Positions 30,596-40,820 of a stretch of 64,000 nt of DNA are shown here, one piece after another (the first letter of the stretch is position 1; each line of letters opens with the position of its first letter). Made by a program: the position numbers and the translations under genes. Below the pieces are notes generated by a model. The model saw nothing but the letters and a program-made list of their open reading frames with translations, was not told the DNA's origin and did not search any database. Location: assembly GCA_902509695.1 (NCBI GenBank), contig CABWYP010000004.1:1-64000 (forward strand), written 5' to 3'. The DNA comes from an uncultured Alphaproteobacteria bacterium. GTDB lineage: Bacteria; Pseudomonadota; Alphaproteobacteria; HIMB59.

Positions 30596-32626
30596 CTATC
30601 TAAAAGAGGACTCAATGTTTCCTCCATCTACAGTAATAATACTTGCGGTTGATTTATATGATAAAGCTAAATGATAAAAGGCATCAGCTACATCGATTGC
30701 TTTGACCTCTCTTTTAAGGAGATTGCCTGACATATATTGTTGGATAGAAAGTCCTCTGGCCTTTGATCTTTTAGAAATCATGTCATCAGTCATTAAACCA
30801 CTTCTAATTCTATCAGCATTAACACCGTTAAACCTAATTCCATGGTTGCTATATTCAACTACATATTGTTTCATTAAAAATAATAGTGCTGCTTTTGGAA
30901 GACCATAAGCTACATAATTTTTTCCAGGATTAACAGCTTGTTTAGAAATATTAAATAATACAACTCCACGAGTTTTTTGTCTTTTCATAATGGCCACACC
31001 ATGTTTAACAAAGTAGTGGTGCGCAAAAAGGTTCAAATCAAGGCTTTTATCAAACTGATCCTTAGATAAATTTTCTAAAGACTCAACAGTAGCAAATCCT
31101 GCATTTGATATTAATATGTCTACACCTCCATATTTTTCAGATATTTTTTTAAAAATACCTTTTAAGTTTTCTTCTTTGGTAATATCACACTTAAAATAAG
31201 TCATACCAGACATATCTAGTTTAATATTTTTTTGGTCAACAATATCTATGATTACCACTTCAGCTCCCTCTTTTTGAAACTTCTTCGCAGATACATAGCC
31301 TATACCGCCTAAACCTCCCGTTATAACAGCAACTTGTCCTTTTAATTTTTGTGTTGACGGTTTAATTTTTGCTAATTCTAATGGCCAATATTCCATTCTA
31401 AAAATTTCTTTTTCTGGAATGGATTTAAAAGTACCAAATTTTGAAGCTTGAAGAATTACTGACAGCGAATTTAAACCTACATCCATTGCTATTTTTGCAT
31501 CTTTAAAGGAAGGGCCTGTAGAAAAAATTCCTACTCCTTTAATAAGTATAAGTCTTGGATAGGAATCAAGCATTGAAGCTGATGGATTATATTTTTTATT
31601 TCTATTAAAATATTTCTTGTAGTCATCTTTATATTTTTGAATAGATTTAATAATTACTTTTTCTAAATTTTCTGTCTTCTCTTTACTTAAATCAATAACT
31701 AGTGGTTTTGATTTAATTCGAATAACATGGTCAGGTGTCACTGGGCCTTGTTGGGTAAATTTTTTTAAATCTGGGTGGGAAAAAAATTCATTGAAAAAAT
31801 TAGGTTTGTGAAAATGAACAATTTTTCTTTCATAATCATCTTCTTTTTGATGAGAAATTTGCTGTCTTATTAAGTTTGATATTTCAGATGCATTAATTTT
31901 TGTTTCTATATAATTTTTTGTTCGAATGTTTTTAGATTTTTTAGAAAGTTCTTTCTCTGCTTTAGATATATATCTAATCATTCTTAAATAACTCTCTTTA
32001 GCATCATCGGCAAATGTAAAAATTCCGTGGTTTAATAGTATCAGTCCTTTTACTTTTGTATTTTGCTCGAAGACCTCAGCTGCTTTTTTTGCAAGCTCAA
32101 AACCAGGCATTATGTATGGAACAATTCCCATTTCATCACCAAAAACTTTTTTACAAAATTTTTCAGGATCTGGCTGATCTATTAAAGCTAAAATTGCATT
32201 AGAGTGGGAGTGATCTACAAATTTGTGAGGTAGAAAGGCATGAAGAAGAGTTTCAACTGACGCATTTGGAAAAGTCGTATCAAGCATGTATTTTCTTTGA
32301 TAGTTAACCATCTGGAAGTCATCTAATTTAGATAAATTTCTCATCTTGAGAAGATTTCTCATTTCTAAGGCGGGAAAGCCATCATCTTCAATGTTTCCCA
32401 TATCCTTACCACTACCTTTGACATAAATTATTTCTTCATTATCCCCTAATATATTTTTAACTGATGATTTTACTGATGTATTTCCTCCACCGTGAAGAAC
32501 AACAGTAGGATCATTTCCCAAAAGTTGTGTTGTATAGATTCTTAAAGCAAGATCTTTGCTAACATTCTTTTTTGCAAATTTTGAAATATAAATTTTTGCT
32601 TCTTTATCACTGTATTTACTTTTCAT
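30596..32626 (-). CDS. Bifunctional class II aldolase / short-chain dehydrogenase (RhaD-like fusion)
   Basis: N-terminal class II aldolase (LHGGGNTSVK, HSHSNAILAL, LLNHGIFTFADDAKESY) fused to SDR (AVITGGLGGIGYVSAKKFQKEGAEV, ISNAGFAT, YGLPKAALLFL). Confidence 0.9.
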   Translation of the reverse strand: MKSKYSDKEAKIYISKFAKKNVSKDLALRIYTTQLLGNDPTVVLHGGGNTSVKSSVKNILGDNEEIIYVKGSGKDMGNIEDDGFPALEMRNLLKMRNLSKLDDFQMVNYQRKYMLDTTFPNASVETLLHAFLPHKFVDHSHSNAILALIDQPDPEKFCKKVFGDEMGIVPYIMPGFELAKKAAEVFEQNTKVKGLILLNHGIFTFADDAKESYLRMIRYISKAEKELSKKSKNIRTKNYIETKINASEISNLIRQQISHQKEDDYERKIVHFHKPNFFNEFFSHPDLKKFTQQGPVTPDHVIRIKSKPLVIDLSKEKTENLEKVIIKSIQKYKDDYKKYFNRNKKYNPSASMLDSYPRLILIKGVGIFSTGPSFKDAKIAMDVGLNSLSVILQASKFGTFKSIPEKEIFRMEYWPLELAKIKPSTQKLKGQVAVITGGLGGIGYVSAKKFQKEGAEVVIIDIVDQKNIKLDMSGMTYFKCDITKEENLKGIFKKISEKYGGVDILISNAGFATVESLENLSKDQFDKSLDLNLFAHHYFVKHGVAIMKRQKTRGVVLFNISKQAVNPGKNYVAYGLPKAALLFLMKQYVVEYSNHGIRFNGVNADRIRSGLMTDDMISKRSKARGLSIQQYMSGNLLKREVKAIDVADAFYHLALSYKSTASIITVDGGNIESSFR

Positions 32627-32648
32627 ACTGTTCTCCTAAATCTAAAAG

Positions 32649-33707
32649 TTAATCGATTCTTTTAGTGGTTGATTGATCAAACGTGTGAGCTTTAGATTTA
32701 TCAAAATCTAAAGATATTTTATCTCCATTTTTAATTTCAGTTCTACCGCCCGGTTGAACTATTCTAAACTCATAGTCATCAAGCATTGCAATGATATGAG
32801 TTTCTGAACCAGTAGTCTCGACTAAAACTACTTCAGCTTTAATATTTGAGTCTTGAACAATTTTAATATCGGTTGGTCTTATTCCATAAACAACATCTTG
32901 ACCTGAGGATAGATTATTTTTCAGATGAGGAAGAAATTGATTTTTAATTTTAACACTTTGATTATCAGTTGCAGTACCTTTCATTAAATTAATGGCAGGT
33001 GATCCAATAAAATCAGCTACAAAAAGGTTATTTGGTTTTTCATAGATATCATGAGGGGTAGCTATTTGTTCAATTATTCCCTCATTCATAATCACTATCT
33101 CATCTGCCATTGTCATGGCTTCAATTTGATCATGAGTAACATAAATAGTAGTAGCATTTTGTTGATTATGTAATTTTCTAATTTCAAGCCTCATATGTGC
33201 TCGCAATTTAGCATCTAAATTTGAAAGAGGCTCATCAAATAAAAAAACTTTAGGGTCTCTAACCAAAGCTCTTCCCATGGCGACTCTTTGACGTTGTCCT
33301 CCAGATAATTCTTTAGGCGTTCTTTTTAAATAGTCTGTTAAATTTAAAACAGATGCTGCCCATTCAACTTTTTTTTGAATATCTTGTGCTTCTAATTTTC
33401 TAATTTGTAAACTAAAAGCAATATTATCAAAAACATTCATTTGTGGATAAAGAGCATAGTTTTGAAAAACCATTGCTATGTCTCTATCCCTTGGATGAAC
33501 ATTATTAATAGTTTTACCTCCTATTGAAATTTCTCCACTTGATATTGACTCCAAACCTGCTGTCATTCTTAAAAGTGTTGTTTTTCCACAACCTGAGGGA
33601 CCTAATAAAACTACAAACTTTTGGTTATCAATATTTAAATTTATGTTTTTTAATACTTCGACAGCGCCAAAATTTTTTTTAATATTTTTGTATTGAACTT
33701 CAGACAT
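32649..33707 (-). CDS. ABC sugar transporter ATP-binding protein (UgpC/MalK type)
   Basis: GPSGCGKTTLLRMTAGLE, LSGGQRQRVAMGRALVRDPKVFLFDEPLSNLDAKLR, TOBE-type C-terminus GIRPTDIK. Confidence 0.95.
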   Translation of the reverse strand: MSEVQYKNIKKNFGAVEVLKNINLNIDNQKFVVLLGPSGCGKTTLLRMTAGLESISSGEISIGGKTINNVHPRDRDIAMVFQNYALYPQMNVFDNIAFSLQIRKLEAQDIQKKVEWAASVLNLTDYLKRTPKELSGGQRQRVAMGRALVRDPKVFLFDEPLSNLDAKLRAHMRLEIRKLHNQQNATTIYVTHDQIEAMTMADEIVIMNEGIIEQIATPHDIYEKPNNLFVADFIGSPAINLMKGTATDNQSVKIKNQFLPHLKNNLSSGQDVVYGIRPTDIKIVQDSNIKAEVVLVETTGSETHIIAMLDDYEFRIVQPGGRTEIKNGDKISLDFDKSKAHTFDQSTTKRID

Positions 33708-35028
33708 ATATTAACTCATCAAGTTGATTGCTATCTCCTGCTAAATCAAGAATGGTATAGCGATCTCTAATAAACCTTCCATATTTTAATGCATCTTTGT
33801 AAAAATTACTATCAAGTTTAGCATCTTCTGGAGTTCTTAGAGCTCCACATTCACCCATCGAACTCCAAATAATTTCATAATCTAACATTTTCTCTCGAAT
33901 AGGTTCGACAAACTCTAACCAATTTTTTGAAAAATATTCATTAGTAATGTCAGCCTTTTTTTGATCAAACATTTTTGGTTGCATTGATTTTTTGATAGTA
34001 TCTAACATTGAAAGTCCAAGCTTATCAATTATTTCCTCATCTGGGATTACAGTAGGTTGAATAATAGGAGGTTGATTTTTTTTCAATATAGTATTTTGAA
34101 ATTTAGACATACTTAATGTAGCAATTCCTACTTGTTCACCATGAGAGGTACCAGGGTGATTTTTGCCTGCAAACATGTCTATGTAATGCGATACACCATG
34201 TTCTCCCATGCTTCCAACATGAGTTGTTTGAGTAAAAGAGGTTCCTAGACCCATAATAGCGCTAATTAATGTAAGTAAAGCTAGTGCATCTATTTCACCA
34301 TTGGCAATTTGAGATGCGCTTTCGATCATTTTATTTTCATAAAGTGAGAGTAATTCGTAAGGGATAGTTTGGTAATTCGTATCTAGTAATTTATGTGACA
34401 TTAACCAGTCCACTTGGGCAGTAGTTCTACATATAACATCTGCAAACGCCGCTGCGGTTAATCTTTTAGGACACTTACTTAGGACTTCCAAATCAAAGAA
34501 TACTCCTTTTGCATAATGAGCTACTAAGGACCTTTTTACTCCCTCAAAAGATATTGAGGCTGTACCTGTCGTGTAAGCATTCATTGGTGTAGTAGCAAAT
34601 ACTGAATATTCTTTTTTTTCCAAAAATGTTGCATATTTTATGCTGTCACTTACAGTACCTGATCCAACAGCTATCATTCCATCATAACCTTGGAGCTTTT
34701 TTCTTAAATATTCTACTCCGTCAATACTTGAGGAAGGTTTCTCCCATATATACTCATCCACATTGATCTTTCCTTGGGTATTTTTAAATATTCTTGAACC
34801 CATTGCTTTATAAGTAAATGGATCACTAACTATAAGTAGTTTTTGGTTCGGATGTAGAGCTTCAATTAAATTTGATTCATGGCCTTCTAAACTTTCTCTA
34901 ATTTCTATTCTTTTAATTGGAATGCCATATTCTTTGTGATCTTGCGTACTGACCCAAGTGCCATCTGTTAATTGGTTAATTACTCCGTTATAGTTTTTCA
35001 TCATATTTTTATTTATATTTTTCAGCAA
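33700..35028 (-). CDS. sn-glycerol-1-phosphate dehydrogenase-like protein (AraM/EgsA family, Fe-ADH/DHQS fold), paralog 1
   Basis: GSGTVSDSIKYA, TTPMNAYTTGTAS, FADVICRTTAQVDWLMSH, THVGSMGEHGVSHYIDM, HGEQVGIATL. Confidence 0.85.
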   Translation of the reverse strand: MLKNINKNMMKNYNGVINQLTDGTWVSTQDHKEYGIPIKRIEIRESLEGHESNLIEALHPNQKLLIVSDPFTYKAMGSRIFKNTQGKINVDEYIWEKPSSSIDGVEYLRKKLQGYDGMIAVGSGTVSDSIKYATFLEKKEYSVFATTPMNAYTTGTASISFEGVKRSLVAHYAKGVFFDLEVLSKCPKRLTAAAFADVICRTTAQVDWLMSHKLLDTNYQTIPYELLSLYENKMIESASQIANGEIDALALLTLISAIMGLGTSFTQTTHVGSMGEHGVSHYIDMFAGKNHPGTSHGEQVGIATLSMSKFQNTILKKNQPPIIQPTVIPDEEIIDKLGLSMLDTIKKSMQPKMFDQKKADITNEYFSKNWLEFVEPIREKMLDYEIIWSSMGECGALRTPEDAKLDSNFYKDALKYGRFIRDRYTILDLAGDSNQLDELIYV

Positions 35029-36526
35029 ATTTCACTAAAGATTTATTAATTTTTTTATTTGAGTCATAAACATGTTGATAGATATCAATTAAATCTTCGT
35101 ATTGAGACTTATTTTCTAAATTAGGTGTAATTAATCTTGTTTTGCCACTCATATTACCTGCAGCTTCACCAATACTTCCATACCAACCTGCACCGTATGC
35201 AGCTATCATAGCGGCCCCAAGAGAGGAAGCTTCTACCGTATCAGCAATTAATACATCTTTACCAGATGCATCTGCCAACATTTGCACCCATGCAGGACTA
35301 TTAGCTCCACCACCAATAGCTAAGTATTCTTTAATATTTAAATTAGTTTCCTTTTCAATATTTTGAGTTCTAAATACTGAGTCTAAAGTCAGGCCTTCTA
35401 ATATTGATCTGTAAATATGATAGGGAGTGTGACTTATACTTAAACCTGCAACAACCCCTCTTGCGTAAGGATCCCAGTAAGGATCCATTACACCCCCGGT
35501 ATAAGGTTGAAGAATTAAACCATCGCTCCCTATGGGAATTTTTTTTATCTCATTTTCTAAATTAAAAAAAAAATTACTATCTTTTCTATCGCCTGGTATA
35601 AATTGATCAACAAACCAGTTAACCATCAAAGCTCCTGATAATAATACATTCTCTAAAATATAACCTTCACCATGAGCGGCAATTTCAGTTCTCCAATTTT
35701 TTGAAATTTTATATTCTTCTGACCAGACTCCAGAAACAACGGCAGTGCCTAAATTAATATACGCTCTATCAGACCTTGTACAATTCGTGCCTAAGCCCGC
35801 AAGTTGACCGTCACCTCCTGCCGCAAATATTGGCATTCCTTCTTTTAATCCAGTCTCTTCAGCTGCCTTTTTGGAAACTTTTCCTAAATTAGTTCCGGGC
35901 TTAAAAGAATTTGGAAGCCGGGATTCATCTATTTCTAATTGCTGGAGTATTTCTTTGGACCAACATTTATTCACAACATCAAACATGCCATGTGGGTCAG
36001 AACTTATCCATCCAGTATTAAACTCTCCAGATAATCGTTTTACCAAAAATGCTTGAACATCTGCAAAGCATTGAACTTTATCAAATATTTCTCTTTCGTG
36101 ATTCTTCATCCATAAAACTCTGTATAAGCATGGGCAAGGATCTTTAGGGCGGCCTGTTAATTCATGAATTTTTCCTTCACCCATGATAGAGTTTAAATCC
36201 TCTACTTCTTGCACTGATCTTTTATCCATCCATACTGTGGCAGGGTAAATTGCTTTACCGTCTTTATCTAGTTTAGCTAAAGTTTCACGCTGATTAGAGA
36301 TCGCCAAACCATCAACTTCTGACATTTCTATGTGATTGCTTAACTCTTTACATGATACGCAGAAGGCGTTCCACCAGTCCTCAACGTTCTGTTCAAATTT
36401 TTCTAAACTTGGGTTGCTTAAGGGAATATCGCATCTACCCTCTGCAAGCACTTTTCCTTGTCTGTCCCATGCAATAGCTTTTGTTGATTGTGTAGAGCTA
36501 TCAACTCCAATTACGATACTTCCCAT
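35009..36526 (-). CDS. FGGY-family carbohydrate kinase (xylulokinase-like)
   Basis: IGVDSSTQSTKAIAWD, ISNQRETLAKLD, AAGGDGQLAGLGTN, AIGGGANSPAWVQMLADASGKDV. Confidence 0.9.
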   Translation of the reverse strand: MGSIVIGVDSSTQSTKAIAWDRQGKVLAEGRCDIPLSNPSLEKFEQNVEDWWNAFCVSCKELSNHIEMSEVDGLAISNQRETLAKLDKDGKAIYPATVWMDKRSVQEVEDLNSIMGEGKIHELTGRPKDPCPCLYRVLWMKNHEREIFDKVQCFADVQAFLVKRLSGEFNTGWISSDPHGMFDVVNKCWSKEILQQLEIDESRLPNSFKPGTNLGKVSKKAAEETGLKEGMPIFAAGGDGQLAGLGTNCTRSDRAYINLGTAVVSGVWSEEYKISKNWRTEIAAHGEGYILENVLLSGALMVNWFVDQFIPGDRKDSNFFFNLENEIKKIPIGSDGLILQPYTGGVMDPYWDPYARGVVAGLSISHTPYHIYRSILEGLTLDSVFRTQNIEKETNLNIKEYLAIGGGANSPAWVQMLADASGKDVLIADTVEASSLGAAMIAAYGAGWYGSIGEAAGNMSGKTRLITPNLENKSQYEDLIDIYQHVYDSNKKINKSLVKFAEKYK

Positions 36527-36529
36527 TAA

Positions 36530-37252
36530 TTAATAGTCTTGCTTTGTAGGAGTGACAACTACTTCTTGCATAATTACATTTTGAGGCATTTCGTATGCAA
36601 AAAGTATCATTTTAGCTACATAATCAGGTGATATTCTTCCACCAATTCTTTCAATATTTTTTTTGTATGCCTCTAATGTATTGGGGTCAGTTATTCCATT
36701 AAGAACTTCTGCTTCGATATTGCCCGGAGACATAACAATTACTCTTACGTTATGAGGAGAAAGGTATCCTCTTATGCTTTCAGATACAGCGTGTACAAAA
36801 TATTTTGTTCCACAATAAACAGTATGATCTCCGTAAACTTTCCTGCCTGCAATTGAGCTCATATTTATAATCGTACCTGATTGGCGAGCCTTCATATTAC
36901 TCATAACTGCATACATACCATTCATGACTCCTTTGGTATTTACATCAATCATTTCATCCCACTCTTGAGGATCTTGAGTACTAATATCAGCTAATCTTGC
37001 TACACCTGCATTATTAAAAATCATATCGGTCGGGCCGTACGTTTCTTCAGCTTCTCTAACGGCTGCTACTAAAGCATCTCTATCCCGTACATCGACTCTT
37101 TTACAAATTGAATTTTTTAAATTAAATGACTCCATTATTTCTAATCGTCTAGCAATCAATAGAGTTGGGTAACCAGCTTTAGAAAAAGCTTTGGCTGTAG
37201 CTTCTCCTATTCCAGAGCTAGCCCCTGTTATAACTGTTAGTGGTTTTGACAT
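36530..37252 (-). CDS. SDR family oxidoreductase
   Basis: VITGASSGIGEATAKAF, NNAGVA, YCGTKYFVHAVSE. Confidence 0.9.
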   Translation of the reverse strand: MSKPLTVITGASSGIGEATAKAFSKAGYPTLLIARRLEIMESFNLKNSICKRVDVRDRDALVAAVREAEETYGPTDMIFNNAGVARLADISTQDPQEWDEMIDVNTKGVMNGMYAVMSNMKARQSGTIINMSSIAGRKVYGDHTVYCGTKYFVHAVSESIRGYLSPHNVRVIVMSPGNIEAEVLNGITDPNTLEAYKKNIERIGGRISPDYVAKMILFAYEMPQNVIMQEVVVTPTKQDY

Positions 37253-37280
37253 TATAAATAAAAATTTTTATTAAATAAAT

Positions 37281-37307
37281 CAAGGGCGATAAAATTTATC
37301 GCCCTTG
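37281..37307 (-). other. Intercistronic hairpin downstream of the SBP gene (attenuator / 3'-stabiliser candidate)
   Basis: Perfect inverted repeat CAAGGGCGATAAA-a-TTTATCGCCCTTG between SBP stop (37328) and SDR start (37252). Confidence 0.7.
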
Positions 37308-37327
37308 AAATAAAGTTTTCTTATTAA

Positions 37328-38845
37328 TTAAACTCCAACTGTTTTGTTAAAGTTTTTAGCTATTGTGTCCATACACTCTTTTGCTGATCCATGTTCACCA
37401 GCCCAGTATCTTCCAAGCTCAATAGGAATCATGTTACTAGACATGTCTGCCCATTCTGGAAGATCAGGTTCTGATCCCATATCATTAAAGATTGCATCTC
37501 TAACAACGTCTAAGTGACGTGTTGTACCATTACCGCTTCTATTGTTAGCTTTGATACGTGGGTCATCATAAACAGACGCTCTTGTAGGTCCTGTACCACC
37601 ACCAAGTGCAGTGATATAAACCTGCGTTTCATAGCTAGTTGCCCATTGAGCAAATAACCAAGCAGCATCTTTATTTTTTGAGTACTTTGATACAGCTAGT
37701 GAAGATCCACCTTGGTGAGCAACACCTGGGATTTCCCCATAACCACAATCGCCTGTAGCTCTTAGTGGGCTAGCAGGAGCAGGGCAGGCAGCAGCCATCA
37801 TTTTTCCTTGTACAGCAGATTCATCAGAGTCCCACCATGGGAAGAATTCACCCCATGAAATTGTCTGAGCTGATCCACCTTGAAGGATATCTTGACCTTG
37901 ACCGTCCCATGTCCATCCAGTAACACCTGAAGGCATATACTCTTTTAGCTTTGTCCAATAATCCATACCGGCTAAGCCATTTGCATCATTACCAGCAAAA
38001 CTTCCATCAGGATTAGTGATAGAACCACCAAATGCCCATGCAAACATTGTCCAGTCACACTCTAAACTATAGTGGCCTGATTTCATTTGCCCGTTAGTAC
38101 CATAAATTGGTCTTCCATCTGGGTTTAAGTGTCCAAGCTTTGCAGCCTGAATTTTTTGAGAATTGCTCATGTATTGATCAAATGTTTTTGGAACACTTAA
38201 GCCAAGTTCTTTATAAACGTCATCTCTGTACATCATGATAAATACAGGGATGTCATAAGGAACACCAACCATAGTGCCATCATACATTGAAATACCATCA
38301 ACAAGAGGGCCTAAGAAGTCATCAAAGTTATAACCTGGCATTGCTAGGTCAGGCTTTGCTGCATAAAGCTCTCTTGGGTCTTCAGCATCACCTCTAAAGG
38401 CAGCCATCCAACTTTGATCTAAGTAGTAAGTATCGTAAGTACCTAGGCCTGAAGCTACATCCAATGTGAGCTTTTGTAAAACTTGCTCCAATGGAAGTAC
38501 TTCAATGTTAACTTTAATTCCTGTTACTTCTTCGAAGAAAGGTTTTAAAGTTGAGTTAATAGCATTAGATGGTGGAGTTGACTCAGTTGCTAATGAAACT
38601 GTTTGGCCTTTGAAAGGAGATGAAACATCTCTTAACCAATCCATCATATCACCGCTCCACTCGATGTGAGATCCTGCATGAGCTTGTGGAATAAACTTTC
38701 TACTCATAGATCCCATTGTGCCTAAGCAACCAGCTCCTAGTCCAAGTAATCCAGCATTCTTCATGAAATCTCTTCTTTTCATGTCGCCTTTTACATACTT
38801 GCCTACGATGTTTGCTAAGTGCATTTTTCTATACATATCGCGCAT
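37328..38845 (-). CDS. ABC transporter extracellular solute-binding protein (family 1), Tat-type signal
   Basis: KRRDFMKNAGLLGLGAGCLG leader; FFEEVTGIKVNIEVLPLEQVLQKLTLDVASG, WATSYETQVYITALGGGTGPTR. Confidence 0.88.
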   Translation of the reverse strand: MRDMYRKMHLANIVGKYVKGDMKRRDFMKNAGLLGLGAGCLGTMGSMSRKFIPQAHAGSHIEWSGDMMDWLRDVSSPFKGQTVSLATESTPPSNAINSTLKPFFEEVTGIKVNIEVLPLEQVLQKLTLDVASGLGTYDTYYLDQSWMAAFRGDAEDPRELYAAKPDLAMPGYNFDDFLGPLVDGISMYDGTMVGVPYDIPVFIMMYRDDVYKELGLSVPKTFDQYMSNSQKIQAAKLGHLNPDGRPIYGTNGQMKSGHYSLECDWTMFAWAFGGSITNPDGSFAGNDANGLAGMDYWTKLKEYMPSGVTGWTWDGQGQDILQGGSAQTISWGEFFPWWDSDESAVQGKMMAAACPAPASPLRATGDCGYGEIPGVAHQGGSSLAVSKYSKNKDAAWLFAQWATSYETQVYITALGGGTGPTRASVYDDPRIKANNRSGNGTTRHLDVVRDAIFNDMGSEPDLPEWADMSSNMIPIELGRYWAGEHGSAKECMDTIAKNFNKTVGV

Positions 38846-38973
38846 ATATATCCCTCCTATAGGTATTTAAATTTTACCATTGGTTTAGGTTTTTTTTCAA
38901 TAATTGTTTAAGATTTTTTTGGAATAAATTAAATTTACAGTTGACATTTACTTTTTTATCAACATCTTGCTTT

Positions 38974-38989
38974 TTGTTAAAATTAACAA
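38974..38989. promoter_or_regulatory. Palindromic operator candidate in the divergent SBP/permease promoter region
   Basis: TTGTTAA-AA-TTAACAA perfect inverted repeat between divergent genes 37328..38845(-) and 39047..39943(+). Confidence 0.4.
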
Positions 38990-39046
38990 CATTTATGTTT
39001 ATTAAATTTTAAAATCACAATTGAATGAATTAAGTGTATAATCTAA

Positions 39047-39943
39047 TTGATGAGTTCACAAAAATCATATTCTTTGCCTGCTTTTATGAGTTCTGATAGT
39101 GCTTTTCCTTGGCTTTTTCCTTTAATAACAATGCTAATTGTCTTTGCCATTGTTCCTTTTTTTTACAATATCTACCTTAGCTTCCATGAATTTGTGCCCG
39201 CTAAAAGGGCCTTGCTTTTTGTAGGGTGGGATAATTGGATTAGATTATTTACTGATGGCGTGTTCTGGGGATCTTTAAAAGTATCACTGTTTTATACTTT
39301 TGTGTGTTTGGCTATCCAATTGGTTTTAGGAATGGGAATTGCATTACTTATAGATTCTGATGATCCTGGTTTTGGAGTGATAAGGTCAGTTTTAACATTA
39401 ACTCTTGTGATACCTCCAGCTATAGCAGGGATGATCTTTTTGATTATGGAAGATGCTAATTATGGTCTGATACCTTGGGCTTTGAAAGCTGTTGGGCTTA
39501 TAGGCGCAGAGGATACGATCTTGTCAGACCCAAGCTTAGCAATTTGGGGTGTTATGATTGTTGATATTTGGCAATGGACACCTTTCATGGTCTTAATACT
39601 TGTTGCAGGTCTTAGATCTTTGCCCAGCGAGCCTTTCGAGTCAGCAGTTATTGATGGAGCAAAACCTTTACAAGTATTTAGACGTTTGACATTACCGATG
39701 CTCCATAAAGTAATAGCTGTTGCGGTATTAATTAGAGGTATTGATTTATGGAGAATGGTAGACTATGTCTTTGTGCTGACTTCAGGCGGCCCTGGCACAG
39801 CTACTTACACTTTAAGTCTTTACTCCTGGCAAAGATTTACTTTTGTCCAATGGGGATATGGTGCAACAATCAGCTTATTCTCTTTAATTGTTATATTAAT
39901 TGTTGGAAATGCTTTTATTCATTTTGCAAAGGTTAAATGGTAA
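39047..39943 (+). CDS. ABC sugar transporter permease (MalF/UgpA type)
   Basis: Six-TM pattern with EAA-type loop FESAVIDGAKPLQVFRRLTLPML; probable start ATG at 39050. Confidence 0.9.
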   Translation: MMSSQKSYSLPAFMSSDSAFPWLFPLITMLIVFAIVPFFYNIYLSFHEFVPAKRALLFVGWDNWIRLFTDGVFWGSLKVSLFYTFVCLAIQLVLGMGIALLIDSDDPGFGVIRSVLTLTLVIPPAIAGMIFLIMEDANYGLIPWALKAVGLIGAEDTILSDPSLAIWGVMIVDIWQWTPFMVLILVAGLRSLPSEPFESAVIDGAKPLQVFRRLTLPMLHKVIAVAVLIRGIDLWRMVDYVFVLTSGGPGTATYTLSLYSWQRFTFVQWGYGATISLFSLIVILIVGNAFIHFAKVKW

Positions 39944-39947
39944 TTAA

Positions 39948-40814
39948 TTGAATAAAATATTTAAACAAGTCATAGGTTGGTTTATAGCTGCCGTATTTTT
40001 CTTCCCGATTTATTTTTGGATAACTGTCTCAATAAAAAAAGATAAAGATATTTTTGCACTACCTCCTAAATTATTTAATTTTGATGTTTCTTTTTCTGCC
40101 TATGAGGAAGTTTTTGGGTTATCCCGATTTTTATACGTAGAGGATATGGGTGCTGTTCGACCTGGTGGAGGTGACTTCTATATGATGCCTTTTCTTGTCG
40201 ACAGTATAATTATAGCTTTGGGTTCAACTGGCCTTGCTATGTTAATATCTATCCTGGCTGCTTATTCTCTATCAAGAATACCTATTAAAGGACAACAGCA
40301 TTTTATGGGATGGATACTTTCTACCAGAATGATGCCGCCTGTAGCTGTGGCAATACCTATGTTTTTTATATACAAAAATATAGGTTTAATGGATACTCAT
40401 CTAGGCATCATAATTATTCATGCATTGATGAACCTTCCTTTAGCTGTATTACTTATGAAAAGTTTTTTTGATGATATACCCAAAGATATTGATGAAGCAG
40501 CTCTATTAGACGGGGCATCAAGATTTTTTGTTTTTTGGAGATTAATTGTTCCTTTGGCAATAGGAGGAATTGCAGCCACAGCGGTGTTGTGTTTTATATT
40601 TAGCTGGACAGAGTTTATATTTGTCTTAATGCTAACACAAACTGGACTCAAAACTATTCCTGTTGTATCAACATCTTTTGTTACATCTACAGGAACTGCT
40701 TGGGACAATATGGCTGCATTAGGGACTGCAGCAATAATTCCTGCTTTTATTTTTATTCTCCTAGTACAAAGACATTTGGTAAGAGGATTAACTTTAGGTT
40801 CAGTCAAACAGTAA
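39948..40814 (+). CDS. ABC sugar transporter permease (MalG/UgpE type), copy 1
   Basis: EAA loop IDEAALLDGASRFFVFWRLIVPLAIGG, C-terminal VQRHLVRGLTLGSVKQ. Confidence 0.93.
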   Translation: MNKIFKQVIGWFIAAVFFFPIYFWITVSIKKDKDIFALPPKLFNFDVSFSAYEEVFGLSRFLYVEDMGAVRPGGGDFYMMPFLVDSIIIALGSTGLAMLISILAAYSLSRIPIKGQQHFMGWILSTRMMPPVAVAIPMFFIYKNIGLMDTHLGIIIIHALMNLPLAVLLMKSFFDDIPKDIDEAALLDGASRFFVFWRLIVPLAIGGIAATAVLCFIFSWTEFIFVLMLTQTGLKTIPVVSTSFVTSTGTAWDNMAALGTAAIIPAFIFILLVQRHLVRGLTLGSVKQ

Positions 40815-40820
40815 CGTAAA

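Noticed and set aside
40418-40807. 129-aa antisense ORF over the permease gene
   Set aside because: Complementary shadow of conserved permease codons.
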